A DNA stretch of 64,000 nucleotides, from the NCBI GenBank assembly GCA_013817305.1, contig JACDCY010000002.1:22354-86353 (forward strand), given 5' to 3'. Under the pieces are notes generated by a model that saw nothing but the letters and a program-made list of their open reading frames with translations, searched no databases and had not been told where the DNA came from. The first letter of the stretch is position 1; each line of letters opens with the position of its first letter. The stretch comes from Gemmatimonadaceae bacterium (lineage in GTDB: Bacteria; Gemmatimonadota; Gemmatimonadetes; Gemmatimonadales; Gemmatimonadaceae). The translations under genes and the position numbers were made by a program. Below, in pieces: positions 8,907 to 17,274 of this stretch.

Positions 8907-9832
8907 AGTCGGTGCAACATCGCGCCGAGTACGGAGCGTTGCGTGCGCTCGTGCGCGCGCTCGGAGCCGTTCCATGGGACCGCGCCGGGCGGATCGGCGC
9001 CCGGGTCGGAGCCGCAGGGTTCCAGCCACTGGGCATCCGGCGGCGAGTGGTGGAACGGCAGATTGCGGGCGCTTTCCCCGAGCTGTCGCCCGGGGAGGTG
9101 GCCGCCATGGCGAGGCGGTCGTACGAGCACCTCGGGCGGGCATCGATCGAGACGGCGCTGCTCCCGGGGCTCGGTCAGGCAGGTGTTTTGCGACTGGTCA
9201 CCGAAGTCGAGAACTGGGACGTCGTCGAGCGCGCAGTTGCGGGCGGAAAGGGGATAATCATCGTCGCGGGCCACCTGGGCAACTGGGAGCTGGCGGGCGC
9301 GTATCTGGCGGCACGGGGAGTTCCGCTCGACGTGATCGTACGTAAGATGGGAAATCCATTCTTCGAGAGTTATTTGAACCAGACGCGCGAACAGATCGGG
9401 ATGAACGTCGTGCACGACGCGCAGGCGGTTCGGCATACGCCGCGCGCGCTCAGAGAAGGTCGCGCCGTCGCGTTCGTGGCCGATCAGGGAGTCCGCGGTC
9501 TCGCGTCCACCTTCGTTCCGTTCTTCGGACGGCCGGCGAAGACGCCGCGCGGCGCGGGGGTGTTCGCGCTCCGCATCGAGGCACCGGTTGTTTTCATCGC
9601 CGCTCTGCGGAAGCCCGACGGCAGCTATCTCGTCGGGTTTGAGGAGATCCCGGTGGAAAGAACGGGTGATCGCGAGCACGATGTGGACGGGGTAGTGCTG
9701 CGGTTTACCCAGGTCCTGGAGAGGTGGGTGCGGCGAGCGCCGGAGCAGTATTTCTGGCAGCACCGGAGGTGGCGCCGGCAGCCGCCCGATACACCACCGG
9801 AGCTGCGCGACCCCGCAGCGGAGGGCGCGTGA
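8903..9832 (+). CDS. LpxL/HtrB-type lysophospholipid acyltransferase
   Basis: 309 residues. It has the late lipid A acyltransferase pattern: RRVVERQIAGAFPELS, the HX4E catalytic motif in AGHLGNWELAG, VADQGVRG, and the C-terminal block PEQYFWQHRRWR. Family members move an acyl chain from acyl-ACP to lipid A precursors or to phosphatidylinositol mannosides. The neighbouring MsbA-type exporter favours lipid A. Unlike E. coli LpxL, no strong N-terminal membrane anchor is evident. Confidence 0.87.
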   Translation: MKSVQHRAEYGALRALVRALGAVPWDRAGRIGARVGAAGFQPLGIRRRVVERQIAGAFPELSPGEVAAMARRSYEHLGRASIETALLPGLGQAGVLRLVTEVENWDVVERAVAGGKGIIIVAGHLGNWELAGAYLAARGVPLDVIVRKMGNPFFESYLNQTREQIGMNVVHDAQAVRHTPRALREGRAVAFVADQGVRGLASTFVPFFGRPAKTPRGAGVFALRIEAPVVFIAALRKPDGSYLVGFEEIPVERTGDREHDVDGVVLRFTQVLERWVRRAPEQYFWQHRRWRRQPPDTPPELRDPAAEGA

Positions 9833-9836
9833 TTTC

Positions 9837-10778
9837 ATGCTAGATCCAAAACAGAGACGACGTCTCATGCGCGACCGCCGCGCTCAGATAGGGCTGGCGA
9901 TCGTCGCATTAATCATCGGCGCAGCGATCTTTGCGCCCCTGCTCGCGGTGCATGACCCTATCGGGATCGATCTCGCGGGGATGCTTCAGGGCCCGTCCGG
10001 CGATCACTGGATGGGCACGGACATCCAGGGGCGCGACGTCTGGGCGCGGCTGGTGTACGGCGCGCGCGTGTCGATCGCGGTGGGCGTAATCTCCCAGGGC
10101 ATAGCGCTCTTCCTGGGAGTTCTGCTCGGCCTGATCGCAGGATACTACGGCGGGTGGATCGACGAGCTCGTGATGCGCCTCGCCGACGTCACGCTGGCGT
10201 TCCCGACTCTGCTGCTGCTGATCGCGATGGTAGCGGCGCTGCAGCCGTCGATGGTAGTGGTTTTCGCAACCATCGGAGTCGTTGGGTGGGCTGGAATGGC
10301 GCGGCTGGTGCGCGGCCAGGTGCTGGTCGTGAGGCAGCTCGAGTACGTGCAGGCGATTCGCGCGCTCGGCGCGAAGGATCGCACGATCATCGCGAAGCAC
10401 GTCTTGCCGAACGTGATCGCCCCCGTGGTCATCGCCGCCACGCTCGGCGTCGCGGGCGCAATCATGGCTGAGGCGGCGCTGTCCTTTCTCGGCCTCGGCG
10501 TGCAGCCGCCGACGCCAAGCTGGGGCTCCATGATCGCCGACGGCCGTGACCTGGATCAGCTGCGCAACGCACCGTGGACGTCGGTATTCCCCGGTGTCGC
10601 CATCGGCGCGTCCGTGCTCGGCTTCAACCTGCTCGGCGACGCGTTGCGCGACGCGCTCGACCCGCGGTTCGTCGAGACCAGGATGCCGAGCGCTTCTCAG
10701 ATGGCCGGGGCGTCGGACGTGCCGAACGAGGCGGAGCTGGCGACGGCTGCCACGCCTCAATCGGGTACTCTGCCCTGA
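9837..10778 (+). CDS. Opp/Dpp-type ABC transporter permease (DppC-like), orphan
   Basis: 313 residues with an N-terminal hydrophobic segment (about 17-40), further membrane segments and the binding-protein-dependent permease EAA-like loop RALGAKDRTIIAKHVLPN. The stretch EAALSFLGLGVQPPTPSWG is characteristic of DppC/OppC. It normally works with a DppB-type partner, two ATPases and a periplasmic binding protein. None of these is adjacent; a lipid acyltransferase lies 4 bases upstream and a sugar dehydrogenase lies downstream. It may pair with subunits encoded elsewhere. Confidence 0.88.
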   Translation: MLDPKQRRRLMRDRRAQIGLAIVALIIGAAIFAPLLAVHDPIGIDLAGMLQGPSGDHWMGTDIQGRDVWARLVYGARVSIAVGVISQGIALFLGVLLGLIAGYYGGWIDELVMRLADVTLAFPTLLLLIAMVAALQPSMVVVFATIGVVGWAGMARLVRGQVLVVRQLEYVQAIRALGAKDRTIIAKHVLPNVIAPVVIAATLGVAGAIMAEAALSFLGLGVQPPTPSWGSMIADGRDLDQLRNAPWTSVFPGVAIGASVLGFNLLGDALRDALDPRFVETRMPSASQMAGASDVPNEAELATAATPQSGTLP

Positions 10779-10789
10779 GGAGGTCGTTC

Positions 10790-11944
10790 ATGAAGATCGC
10801 CGCGTTGTTGTTGGCTTTGAGCTGTTCCGGAAATGGCGGTCCGGGCGATCCGGCCATCGTTACCCCATCGAACGTGGATCTCGCGCTGCAACCCATTGCC
10901 ACCGGGCTCAGCTCGCCGGTTCACCTCGCGTCGCCGCCGAACGATTCGCGGCTGTTCATCGTAGAGCAGCCCGGGCGGATCCGCGTCGTACAAAACGGGC
11001 AGCTGTTGGCTACGCCTTTTCTCGACATCACCGCGAAGGTGCTGGACGGTGGTGAGCAGGGTCTGCTGAGCGTCGCTTTCCATCCGCAGTACGCGACCAA
11101 CCGGCATTTCTACGTCTATTACACGGACAACAACGGCGATATCCTGATCGAGCGGTACACCGCGACGAGCGCCTCTTCGAACACCGCCGACCCCGCTTCC
11201 GCGAGCCCGATCATCGGCATTCCACACCCGGGCAACTCGAATCACAACGGAGGCCAGCTCGCCTTTGGGCCGGACGGGTTTCTTTACATCGGAACCGGAG
11301 ACGGCGGCTCGGGGAACGATCCGCCGAACAATGCGCAGAATCGAAACGTGCTACTCGGCAAGATTCTGCGGCTGGACGTGAATCCCGCCAGCCAGGCGGC
11401 GTACTCCATTCCGCAGACGAACCCGTTCGTCGATCAGCCGGGCACGCGCGGGGAGATATGGGCATACGGCCTTCGTAATCCATGGCGATTTTCGTTCGAT
11501 CGTGGAAGCAGCACGATTTTCATCGGCGACGTGGGTCAGAACAGCCGGGAAGAAATTGACGCGGTCGCGTTGACGCCGAGTGGACGCAATTTCGGCTGGA
11601 AGATCATGGAGGGCTCTCAGTGCAGAGGCCTTCTTCCATGCAACCAGAGCGGCCTGACGCTCCCAGTGCACGAGTACCCGACGAGCGACGGAAACTGCGC
11701 CGTCACGGGTGGATTCGTATATCGCGGAACGGCGGTCCCCCAGATAGCCGGAGTCTACTTCTTTTCTGATTACTGCAAGGGTGAGTTGCGGAGCTTCCGC
11801 CTGGTCAGCGGCGACGCGACCGAATTGAAGGTCTGGCCGATCAGCACCGGCGCCACGATCACCTCGTTCGGTGAAGACGCGAGCGGAGAGCTGTACCTGA
11901 TCTCGCACGGCGGAGCCGTCTCGAAGATCGTGCGCGCACCATGA
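10790..11944 (+). CDS. PQQ-dependent soluble sugar dehydrogenase, secreted lipoprotein
   Basis: 384 residues. ATG at 10790 is chosen over an upstream in-frame start because a GAGGAGG SD lies just before it and it gives a signal peptide with a lipobox-like ALSC. Family motifs of the six-bladed beta-propeller (GSDH/YliI group) are clear: HNGGQLAFGPDGFLYIGTGDGG split over blades, YGLRNPWRFSFDR, IGDVGQNSREEID and NFGWKIMEG. It oxidises aldoses in the periplasm using PQQ and calcium. No PQQ biosynthesis gene is in the window. It overlaps the next gene by 4 bases. Confidence 0.9.
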   Translation: MKIAALLLALSCSGNGGPGDPAIVTPSNVDLALQPIATGLSSPVHLASPPNDSRLFIVEQPGRIRVVQNGQLLATPFLDITAKVLDGGEQGLLSVAFHPQYATNRHFYVYYTDNNGDILIERYTATSASSNTADPASASPIIGIPHPGNSNHNGGQLAFGPDGFLYIGTGDGGSGNDPPNNAQNRNVLLGKILRLDVNPASQAAYSIPQTNPFVDQPGTRGEIWAYGLRNPWRFSFDRGSSTIFIGDVGQNSREEIDAVALTPSGRNFGWKIMEGSQCRGLLPCNQSGLTLPVHEYPTSDGNCAVTGGFVYRGTAVPQIAGVYFFSDYCKGELRSFRLVSGDATELKVWPISTGATITSFGEDASGELYLISHGGAVSKIVRAP

Positions 11945-12423
11945 GCGCTGCCGCGCGACTCAGGCCGGCGACGCAGGACGACGTTCCGCTGATCACGCAG
12001 CTCATTCGGGAACTGGCCGAGTACGAGAGGCTGGCTCACACGTGCGTGGCAGACGATGAATCGGTCGCGGAGAATCTTTTTGGCGCGAATCCGGCCGCGG
12101 AAGTGGTGCTCGCGTTCTTGGGCGAGGAGCTCGCCGGGTTCGCGCTGTTCTTCGAGAACTATTCGACGCACCTGAGCCGCCGCGGGATGCACCTCGAGGA
12201 CCTGTTCGTGCGGGAGCATCTGCGCGGGAAGGGAGTCGGGAAGCTGCTGCTCTCGCATCTGGCTTCCCTCGCTGTGGCGCGTGGGTACGGTCGGATGGAG
12301 TGGGCGGTATTGCGCTGGAACGAGCCGGCGATCCGAGTTTACGACGCGATCGGAGCCGAGCCGCTGAGCGGGTGGCTCACATACAGATTGACCGGGGACG
12401 GCCTGAAGCGAGTAGCGGTTTGA
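11941..12423 (+). CDS. GNAT family N-acetyltransferase (diamine/spermidine acetyltransferase-like)
   Basis: 160 residues. It has the SAT-type opening RPATQDDVPLITQLIRELAEYERL, then FENYSTHLSRRGMHLEDLFVRE and the acetyl-CoA-binding loop HLRGKGVGKLLLSHLA (R/Q-x-x-G-x-G/A). AVLRWNEPAIRVYDAIGAEP is the conserved C-terminal strand-helix. SAT-like members acetylate polyamines or thialysine; the substrate here is unknown. It is probably transcribed with the sugar dehydrogenase, overlapping it by 4 bases. Confidence 0.87.
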   Translation: MSAAARLRPATQDDVPLITQLIRELAEYERLAHTCVADDESVAENLFGANPAAEVVLAFLGEELAGFALFFENYSTHLSRRGMHLEDLFVREHLRGKGVGKLLLSHLASLAVARGYGRMEWAVLRWNEPAIRVYDAIGAEPLSGWLTYRLTGDGLKRVAV

Positions 12424-12964
12424 CGGGCTCGGTGTCGACCTGAACGACATGTGACGCCGTGAACAAAGAAGTAACGCTCGACCGCCCAGATGTGACGCTT
12501 TCGGTGCCGCCATGGCTTGCCACGGCGGCCGTGAAGCGCAGTATTGTGACGGACCGCTGACACCGCGACGTAGACTGCCTACCGCGAATCGTCCGCCATG
12601 GTCAATTCCCCGCACCAGAGGGTGTCAGATATCAACCGCCAAGGTACCGCCAGCGCTCCAGGGCGACTTCTCCACCGAAGCCTCGTGTTGCGTCCCGTGA
12701 CGGTGCGTCCGCATCCGGTTCCGGTGCGCCGGCCAACCGCAAAGTCGGGTTGCGGTGGACCCTTCATACGACACACGGCATTAGCGTCTCAAACAGCAGC
12801 CTAGATGCATCACAAGTTAACGCCCAACTACTACCACTAGTAGTTGTGCCTACGGGTTCACTGGGTACCATCAACAAGTCCGGCTGCGTTTGGAAAAATG
12901 AAGGCAGCGTGACACCGCAGTATTTCTGAGGGGTTCGAACGATCGAGTCTCAAGTCCCGTCGTC
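12424..12964. other. 541-base gene-free stretch with several inverted repeats
   Basis: No convincing coding frame in either strand. It contains three hairpin-capable segments. 12506-12529 is GCCGCCATGG/CCACGGCGGC with a 4-base loop and one mismatch, possibly the transcription end of the acetyltransferase gene, but it has no T-run. 12736-12756 is ACCGCAA/TTGCGGT with a 7-base loop. 12825-12846 is a perfect 9-base stem. TGTGACG recurs at about 12450, 12491 and 12545. The stretch opens the accessory patch that extends to about 16 kb. Confidence 0.5.
12825..12846. repeat. Perfect 9-bp inverted repeat (hairpin)
   Basis: CAACTACTA at 12825-12833 and TAGTAGTTG at 12838-12846 are exact inverted copies separated by CCAC. 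It lies about 120 bases before the exported ORFan at 12965. It resembles the end of a small mobile element or a regulatory hairpin, but no second copy was noticed in the window. Confidence 0.6.
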
Positions 12965-14323
12965 GTGTCACCGACTTCGCACCGGAGAAGAACCGTGACC
13001 GTAATTAGCATAAGCCTGTTACTAGCCATTCAGGCCGCTTTGCTGGGTCCGACAAGTAAGCATGATGCGTGGAACGCGCATCGTTCTGTCCCCGCGCGGC
13101 TCGAGGCGTTTCACGCATGCACTGCCACCGTTGAAGCGACACACCCGATCATGCTCCGCGATGGATCCACGGTAACCATTGATCCGTCAAGTGCGGCACA
13201 AAGCGGTGACAGAATTTTCATCGCGGGTACTCCCACAATTGTCTGGCCAGCCCGCGCGGCGCGCACCGATGGCCCGATCAGTAGTCGTTCTTCGTTGGGA
13301 ATAATCAGGCAGTCCACAGGCAGGGTCTCCCTTGTGCCTCCGCCGTTGGCCGGCCTCGATGCGCAACATCCGCGAGTTGCAACAGCAGGTGCGGGCGGTT
13401 GGCACGTGATTTTTGTGACCGGTACGCAGGAAAAGTATGGTCTCGACTTCCCACATGCCGATCTTTGGTACGGACTATTCGACGGGCGCACCTGGCGCGA
13501 GGTGACAAAAATTGGATCCGCGACGTCCGCCAGTCTGCTTCCATCAATGAGCTCCGATCTCGTGGCGACGGCGCAAGGGCTGCGCTTCGCGTACGCCTTT
13601 GATCTGCCGATGTCGCCCGGACCGATTAAGCGCGGGAATCAAGGCGTGGTGCTGCTGCATAGGAAGGCTTCGAAATGGGATTCCGACACGCTTTTTACCT
13701 CGGAAGGCCCACGCTCTGTCCAGCTCGTATCGAACGTCGATGGAAGCGTTACAGCAATGCTGACGCAGGATTATTTCGAAGAGGGCCGCTATTGGCCTCC
13801 GTCGCTGTTCATTGCACAGCACACTGCCGGCTGGAACGTGCCCCGCCTCGGCCTGACTGAGCTTTCTCCGCGCTACATCAAGGAGCCTCACCATGCGACT
13901 ATGATCGGCAGCCGTGAGACGATCATTTCCTGGCATTCCGCGACCGCTGGCGGCGGCCGCGAAGATCTCGATTGGGGGCTCTTTTTGGCGAGCGGTGACG
14001 TGCGTCGCATGGGTCACGTCGCAGGTGTGGAATTGGCCGGCGACCGACCGCCAATGTACCGCCTCCGCGCAGGGAGAATTTTGTGGCTCGTTCGGGAAGG
14101 CCAGTCACGGGACCAGTTGCGTGCGTTCGTCGGCTCGTCGTCCGGCGTGCAAAGTGTCGGAGTGTTCAAGGTGCCGCTCGACAATTCCAAGCTTGTCGGC
14201 GTATCGCTCCCTGACGACCGGGTGATTTTCGTCTCCGGACGTCTTGGAACCCTACCCACGGAAGCATTTGGCACGAGCTTCCTGACGACGATCGCAGTGC
14301 GCTGCCGCGCATCACGTGGGTAA
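12965..14323 (+). CDS. Exported protein of unknown function
   Basis: 452 residues from GTG at 12965. The N-terminus has HRRR followed by a hydrophobic run TVISISLLLAIQAALLG, a probable signal peptide. An alternative GTG at 12995 has a better SD (GGAGA) but lacks the positive n-region. The body is strand-rich with repeated aromatic blocks such as HADLWYGLFDGRTWREV, RYWPPSLFIAQHTAGW and DLDWGLFLASGDVR, compatible with a beta-propeller-like exported protein. No family is recognised and no catalytic motif was identified. Codon choice is less GC-biased than in the flanking operons. Confidence 0.7.
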   Translation: MSPTSHRRRTVTVISISLLLAIQAALLGPTSKHDAWNAHRSVPARLEAFHACTATVEATHPIMLRDGSTVTIDPSSAAQSGDRIFIAGTPTIVWPARAARTDGPISSRSSLGIIRQSTGRVSLVPPPLAGLDAQHPRVATAGAGGWHVIFVTGTQEKYGLDFPHADLWYGLFDGRTWREVTKIGSATSASLLPSMSSDLVATAQGLRFAYAFDLPMSPGPIKRGNQGVVLLHRKASKWDSDTLFTSEGPRSVQLVSNVDGSVTAMLTQDYFEEGRYWPPSLFIAQHTAGWNVPRLGLTELSPRYIKEPHHATMIGSRETIISWHSATAGGGREDLDWGLFLASGDVRRMGHVAGVELAGDRPPMYRLRAGRILWLVREGQSRDQLRAFVGSSSGVQSVGVFKVPLDNSKLVGVSLPDDRVIFVSGRLGTLPTEAFGTSFLTTIAVRCRASRG

Positions 14324-14365
14324 CGCAAAGGCCGTTTCATCAGTCCACTCAATCGAGGAGGGTAA

Positions 14366-14593
14366 ATGAGAGGAAGCCGGAAACTTTTGGTGGCAGCGAT
14401 CCTTACGGTCGCAGCATGTGGCGACGGAACCGGGGTTGCGGAGCCGCCGGTACCTGCTCGCCTCGCTCCCGATGGGCCGAGTCTATGGGTTGACGGGCGA
14501 TACCCGACCGAGGAGGAGTATTACGCTGAACTCGGAGACGCACGCCAACGATATCGGGCGACAATCCCACCGGCTCGTTCTCCAGTGATCTAG
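14366..14593 (+). CDS. Lipoprotein of unknown function, N-terminal part (probably frameshifted)
   Basis: 75 residues after a good SD (GAGGAGGG). MRGSRKLLVAAILTVAAC is a clear lipoprotein signal with lipobox VAAC. The mature part PTEEEYYAELGDARQRY looks like the beginning of a larger protein, yet the frame stops at 14593. The frame that carries on downstream opens at 14530, overlapping this one, so a one-base deletion near 14540-14570 (or a sequencing error) probably split a single gene of about 258 codons ending at 15141. Confidence 0.6.
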   Translation: MRGSRKLLVAAILTVAACGDGTGVAEPPVPARLAPDGPSLWVDGRYPTEEEYYAELGDARQRYRATIPPARSPVI

Positions 14594-14616
14594 CAGCGTG
14601 GAATGCGAATGGACGG

Positions 14617-15141
14617 TTGGGGTGGCAGTACGCGAACGTCGGATGGGGGAAGCTCGGAGCGGAAGTGCGTTACAAGGACGGTTCGGTGATTAACAGCGGC
14701 GAAGATCCGTGGTCATTTGACCAATTTCTTCCGAAAATCACGGCAGAATGGCGTTCGTTCCACGTTTCCGTCAGCACGGTTAACCACACATGCGATATCG
14801 TGGGTAAAGCGCGGCTTCAAGGCTCGGGTTCGATGAAGCTGTTCAGCTGGGGCGGAGGTAGTCTCGTAACCCTGTGGACAGTACCTTTCGATAACTGGGC
14901 TCCCGACGTCACGCTTCCTCCGTGTAATACGAGTGAATGCGATGATCTCTCCACTCCCGAGGTGGAAGAATGTGGGACTAGGCAAGGCGAGGAGGCTTAC
15001 GTTGACCCGGCCGGAGGGGGCGGGGGTGACTGCCCGACGTGTATCGAGGAGCCACCAGGATACACAAAGTGCTGGGTCCAGTACTTCTTCAAGAGAGCAA
15101 CGGGCGAGGTTATCAGCGCCTACCTCCTTTATTGCACGTGA
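14617..15141 (+). CDS. C-terminal part of the same exported protein, Cys-rich
   Basis: 174 residues if started at TTG 14617, but the frame is open from 14530 and the upstream residues (NPTGSFSSDLAAWNANGR) look protein-like, arguing that this is a continuation of the lipoprotein gene and not a separate start. It contains SMKLFSWGGGSLVTLWTVPFD, a Gly-rich linker and paired cysteines (CNTSEC, CPTC, YTKC, LLYC) consistent with disulfides outside the cytoplasm. No known family is recognised. Confidence 0.55.
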   Translation: MGWQYANVGWGKLGAEVRYKDGSVINSGEDPWSFDQFLPKITAEWRSFHVSVSTVNHTCDIVGKARLQGSGSMKLFSWGGGSLVTLWTVPFDNWAPDVTLPPCNTSECDDLSTPEVEECGTRQGEEAYVDPAGGGGGDCPTCIEEPPGYTKCWVQYFFKRATGEVISAYLLYCT

Positions 15142-15218
15142 GGCGGCACTGCATGAACGTGCCCAATCAGTCGCAAATTTCGAATGCATCTGCTTATCCC
15201 CTAGAAGCCGAGGCTGCT

Positions 15219-15734
15219 ATGTACAGTTTGACTGCTCGCACTTTTATCGTCATTTGCGCTTTGGTGCTTTGCGGGACTCTTCTTAAACCGTTGCCCGCGC
15301 AAACCGACGCCACGAAGACGGTGATCGTTGCCATGTTCGAAGACTATCCGGCGTTTAACCCGCGGCCCCCCGCAGGCGTTCCTGCGAAAGCGACGCTGCG
15401 CGCGATTGTCATTCGGCGCGACTTTGCGGACGAGGAACGAAGTGTGGTAATTCTGAATCCGAGTCACGCGACGCCCGAGGTCTTGTACGCGGCCTTGGTC
15501 CGTTTGAGATTCGGGTCGATGCAGCACGTCAGACTTACTGGCGTCACTGAGCGAGGAACGCCGCCGGCCAGTACGCTTTCCGAGCCTGTACGATCCGTAC
15601 TCAGCGCGACTATCTCCAGGCTTTTGGCAAGTCAACCGGCGGAGGTACGAGGACACCGACGCGGAAAGCAGGTAGTAATACCGGATGAAGTCCAGCGGAT
15701 GGTGAGCGAGACATCTGCACGTTCACTTCCGTAA
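15219..15734 (+). CDS. Small exported protein of unknown function
   Basis: 171 residues from ATG 15219, preceded by GAGG at a 5-base spacing. Longer in-frame starts exist (15039, 15153), but only this one places the signal peptide MYSLTARTFIVICALVLCGTLL at the N-terminus, followed by PLPAQTDA as a likely cleavage region. The mature part has a compact alpha/beta look (VVILNPSHATPEVLYAALVRL). Nothing identifies a family. It is the third exported ORFan in a row on this strand. Confidence 0.6.
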   Translation: MYSLTARTFIVICALVLCGTLLKPLPAQTDATKTVIVAMFEDYPAFNPRPPAGVPAKATLRAIVIRRDFADEERSVVILNPSHATPEVLYAALVRLRFGSMQHVRLTGVTERGTPPASTLSEPVRSVLSATISRLLASQPAEVRGHRRGKQVVIPDEVQRMVSETSARSLP

Positions 15735-15798
15735 CTGGCGAAGTTCTTTGGGGTGGAACGTTGGGCGCATGGCCGTCGAGAATGGTGCGCGGCGATGA

Positions 15799-15978
15799 TG
15801 GCGCACTTACGAGTGGTTGCTCGGCCTCGACGGCCATTCTCCGCCGATTCCTTATACCGTCCAGGGCCTCCGCGGTGATCCACGAGGACAAGACATCCGC
15901 CTCGGGCTGCGCGAGCAGCGCGAGGACATCGTCCTGCTGGTGCGGCGCCTGTTCGGGAGGAGTCCTCGCCCTATTTGA
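15799..15978 (+). pseudogene. Gene remnant, C-terminal fragment of an unrecognised protein
   Basis: Between the exported ORFan and tyrS, one frame open from a TGA just before 15799 to TGA at 15976-15978 reads YEWLLGLDGHSPPI, then VQGLRGDPRGQDIRLGLR and EDIVLLVRRLFGRSP. The composition is that of a real protein, but no plausible start codon is present, so it is best explained as the decayed end of a longer gene. The remaining bases of 15735-16011 hold nothing else recognisable. Confidence 0.35.
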
Positions 15979-16011
15979 GACAGAGGCACGCGATATATCA
16001 AGCGCTGGCGG

Positions 16012-17274
16012 TCACGAGAGCTTGAGTAACGCATACTGCCTGGCCCCTTTCCGGAGCAGAAGGTGCTTGCCGGGTAACGGATTCACCGACGCAACGTCCA
16101 GATCCACCGTTGCTCGCGCTTCATTGATATAGATCCCACCCTGCTCGAGCAGCCTGCGTGCAGCACCCCTGGATGGCGCCAAGCCGGCGGTAGTCAACAA
16201 GTCCGCGATCGAGGGCGTTTCGCCCGCACCGATTTCCGAGAACGGAATCTCCCTCGCTAACGCTTCAATCACGGGCAGCGAAAGCTCCGTCACATCGCGC
16301 TTGCCGAACAGCACCGACGAAACCTCCTCGGCGATCGACGCGGCGTCCGCGCCGTGCACCCGGGTCGTCACGTCCACCGCGAGCGCTCGCTGCGCTTCAC
16401 GCTTTTCGGGATGCTGCTTCAGGCTGGATTCGAGCTCCTCGATCTCCGCGCGCGGCATCAGCGTGAACATCCTCAGGTACGAGCCCGCATCCCGGTCCTC
16501 GGCGTTTATCCAGAACTGATATAACTGGTATGGACTGGTTCGCGCCGCGTCGAGCCAGACCGTTCCCGCTTCGGTCTTACCGAACTTCGTTCCCGCCGCC
16601 GAGGCGATGAGCGGCAGCGTGATCCCGTGCGCCTCCTGTCCGTCGGACCGCCGGATCAGCTCGATCCCCGCGGTGATGTTTCCCCACTGGTCGCTTCCGC
16701 CCAGCTGCAGCGTTACGCCCCGTCTGCGGTTGAGCTCCAGAAAGTCATATGCCTGCAGGAGCATGTACGCGAACTCTGTGAATGAAATGCCGGTCTCGAT
16801 CCGGGACTTCACCGATTCCTTGGCGAGCATGTAATTCACGGTGAAGTGCTTGCCCGTATCTCTCAGGAAGGGCAGCAGATCCAACCCCGTCAGCCACTCG
16901 GCGTTGTCGGCCATCACCGCAGCGTTTGCGCCCGAAAAATCGACGAACCGCTCGAGCTGGCTCCGGATCGCCGCGCTGTTCGCCCGCACCGCCTCCGCGT
17001 CCAGCAGCTGCCGCTCGCTGGGCTTGCCGCTCGGATCGCCGATCAGCGCCGTGCCGCCGCCTACGAGCGCGACCGGCGTGTGCCCGGCTCGCTGGAGGTG
17101 CACGAGCCCCATGATGGGAACGAGACTACCCACATGCAGGCTTTCCGCTGTCGGGTCGAAGCCGGCATAGCCCGAGACGCTGCCGGCGTCGAGCGCGGCC
17201 GACGCACCCTCCGTCTGCTGATACAGCAGTCCGCGCCACGTTAATTCGCCAATCAGATCCGACCGTTGAGCCAT
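16012..17274 (-). CDS. tyrS: Tyrosyl-tRNA synthetase
   Basis: 420 residues. It charges tRNA-Tyr. The class I signatures are LHVGSLVPIMGL (HIGH-type) and GTKFGKTEAGTVWLD (KMSKS-type, KFGKT). SDQWGNITAGIELI is the tyrosine/ATP site region. The C-terminal S4-like domain includes LAPSRGAARRLLEQGGIYIN. Length and motif spacing match the E. coli type. It starts at ATG 17274 and is divergent from the PBP gene, with 133 bases between them. Confidence 0.96.
   Translation of the reverse strand: MAQRSDLIGELTWRGLLYQQTEGASAALDAGSVSGYAGFDPTAESLHVGSLVPIMGLVHLQRAGHTPVALVGGGTALIGDPSGKPSERQLLDAEAVRANSAAIRSQLERFVDFSGANAAVMADNAEWLTGLDLLPFLRDTGKHFTVNYMLAKESVKSRIETGISFTEFAYMLLQAYDFLELNRRRGVTLQLGGSDQWGNITAGIELIRRSDGQEAHGITLPLIASAAGTKFGKTEAGTVWLDAARTSPYQLYQFWINAEDRDAGSYLRMFTLMPRAEIEELESSLKQHPEKREAQRALAVDVTTRVHGADAASIAEEVSSVLFGKRDVTELSLPVIEALAREIPFSEIGAGETPSIADLLTTAGLAPSRGAARRLLEQGGIYINEARATVDLDVASVNPLPGKHLLLRKGARQYALLKLS

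Noticed and set aside
12815..12852. Possible integron attC site around the GCCCAAC...GTTGTGC hairpin
   Set aside because: RYYYAAC is present but the partner GTTRRRY is not matched, the stem lacks the extrahelical bases, and no further copies follow the next genes.
12929..12945. tRNA-like GGTTCGAAC in the gene-free stretch
   Set aside because: No pairing T-stem, anticodon arm or acceptor stem could be assembled around it.
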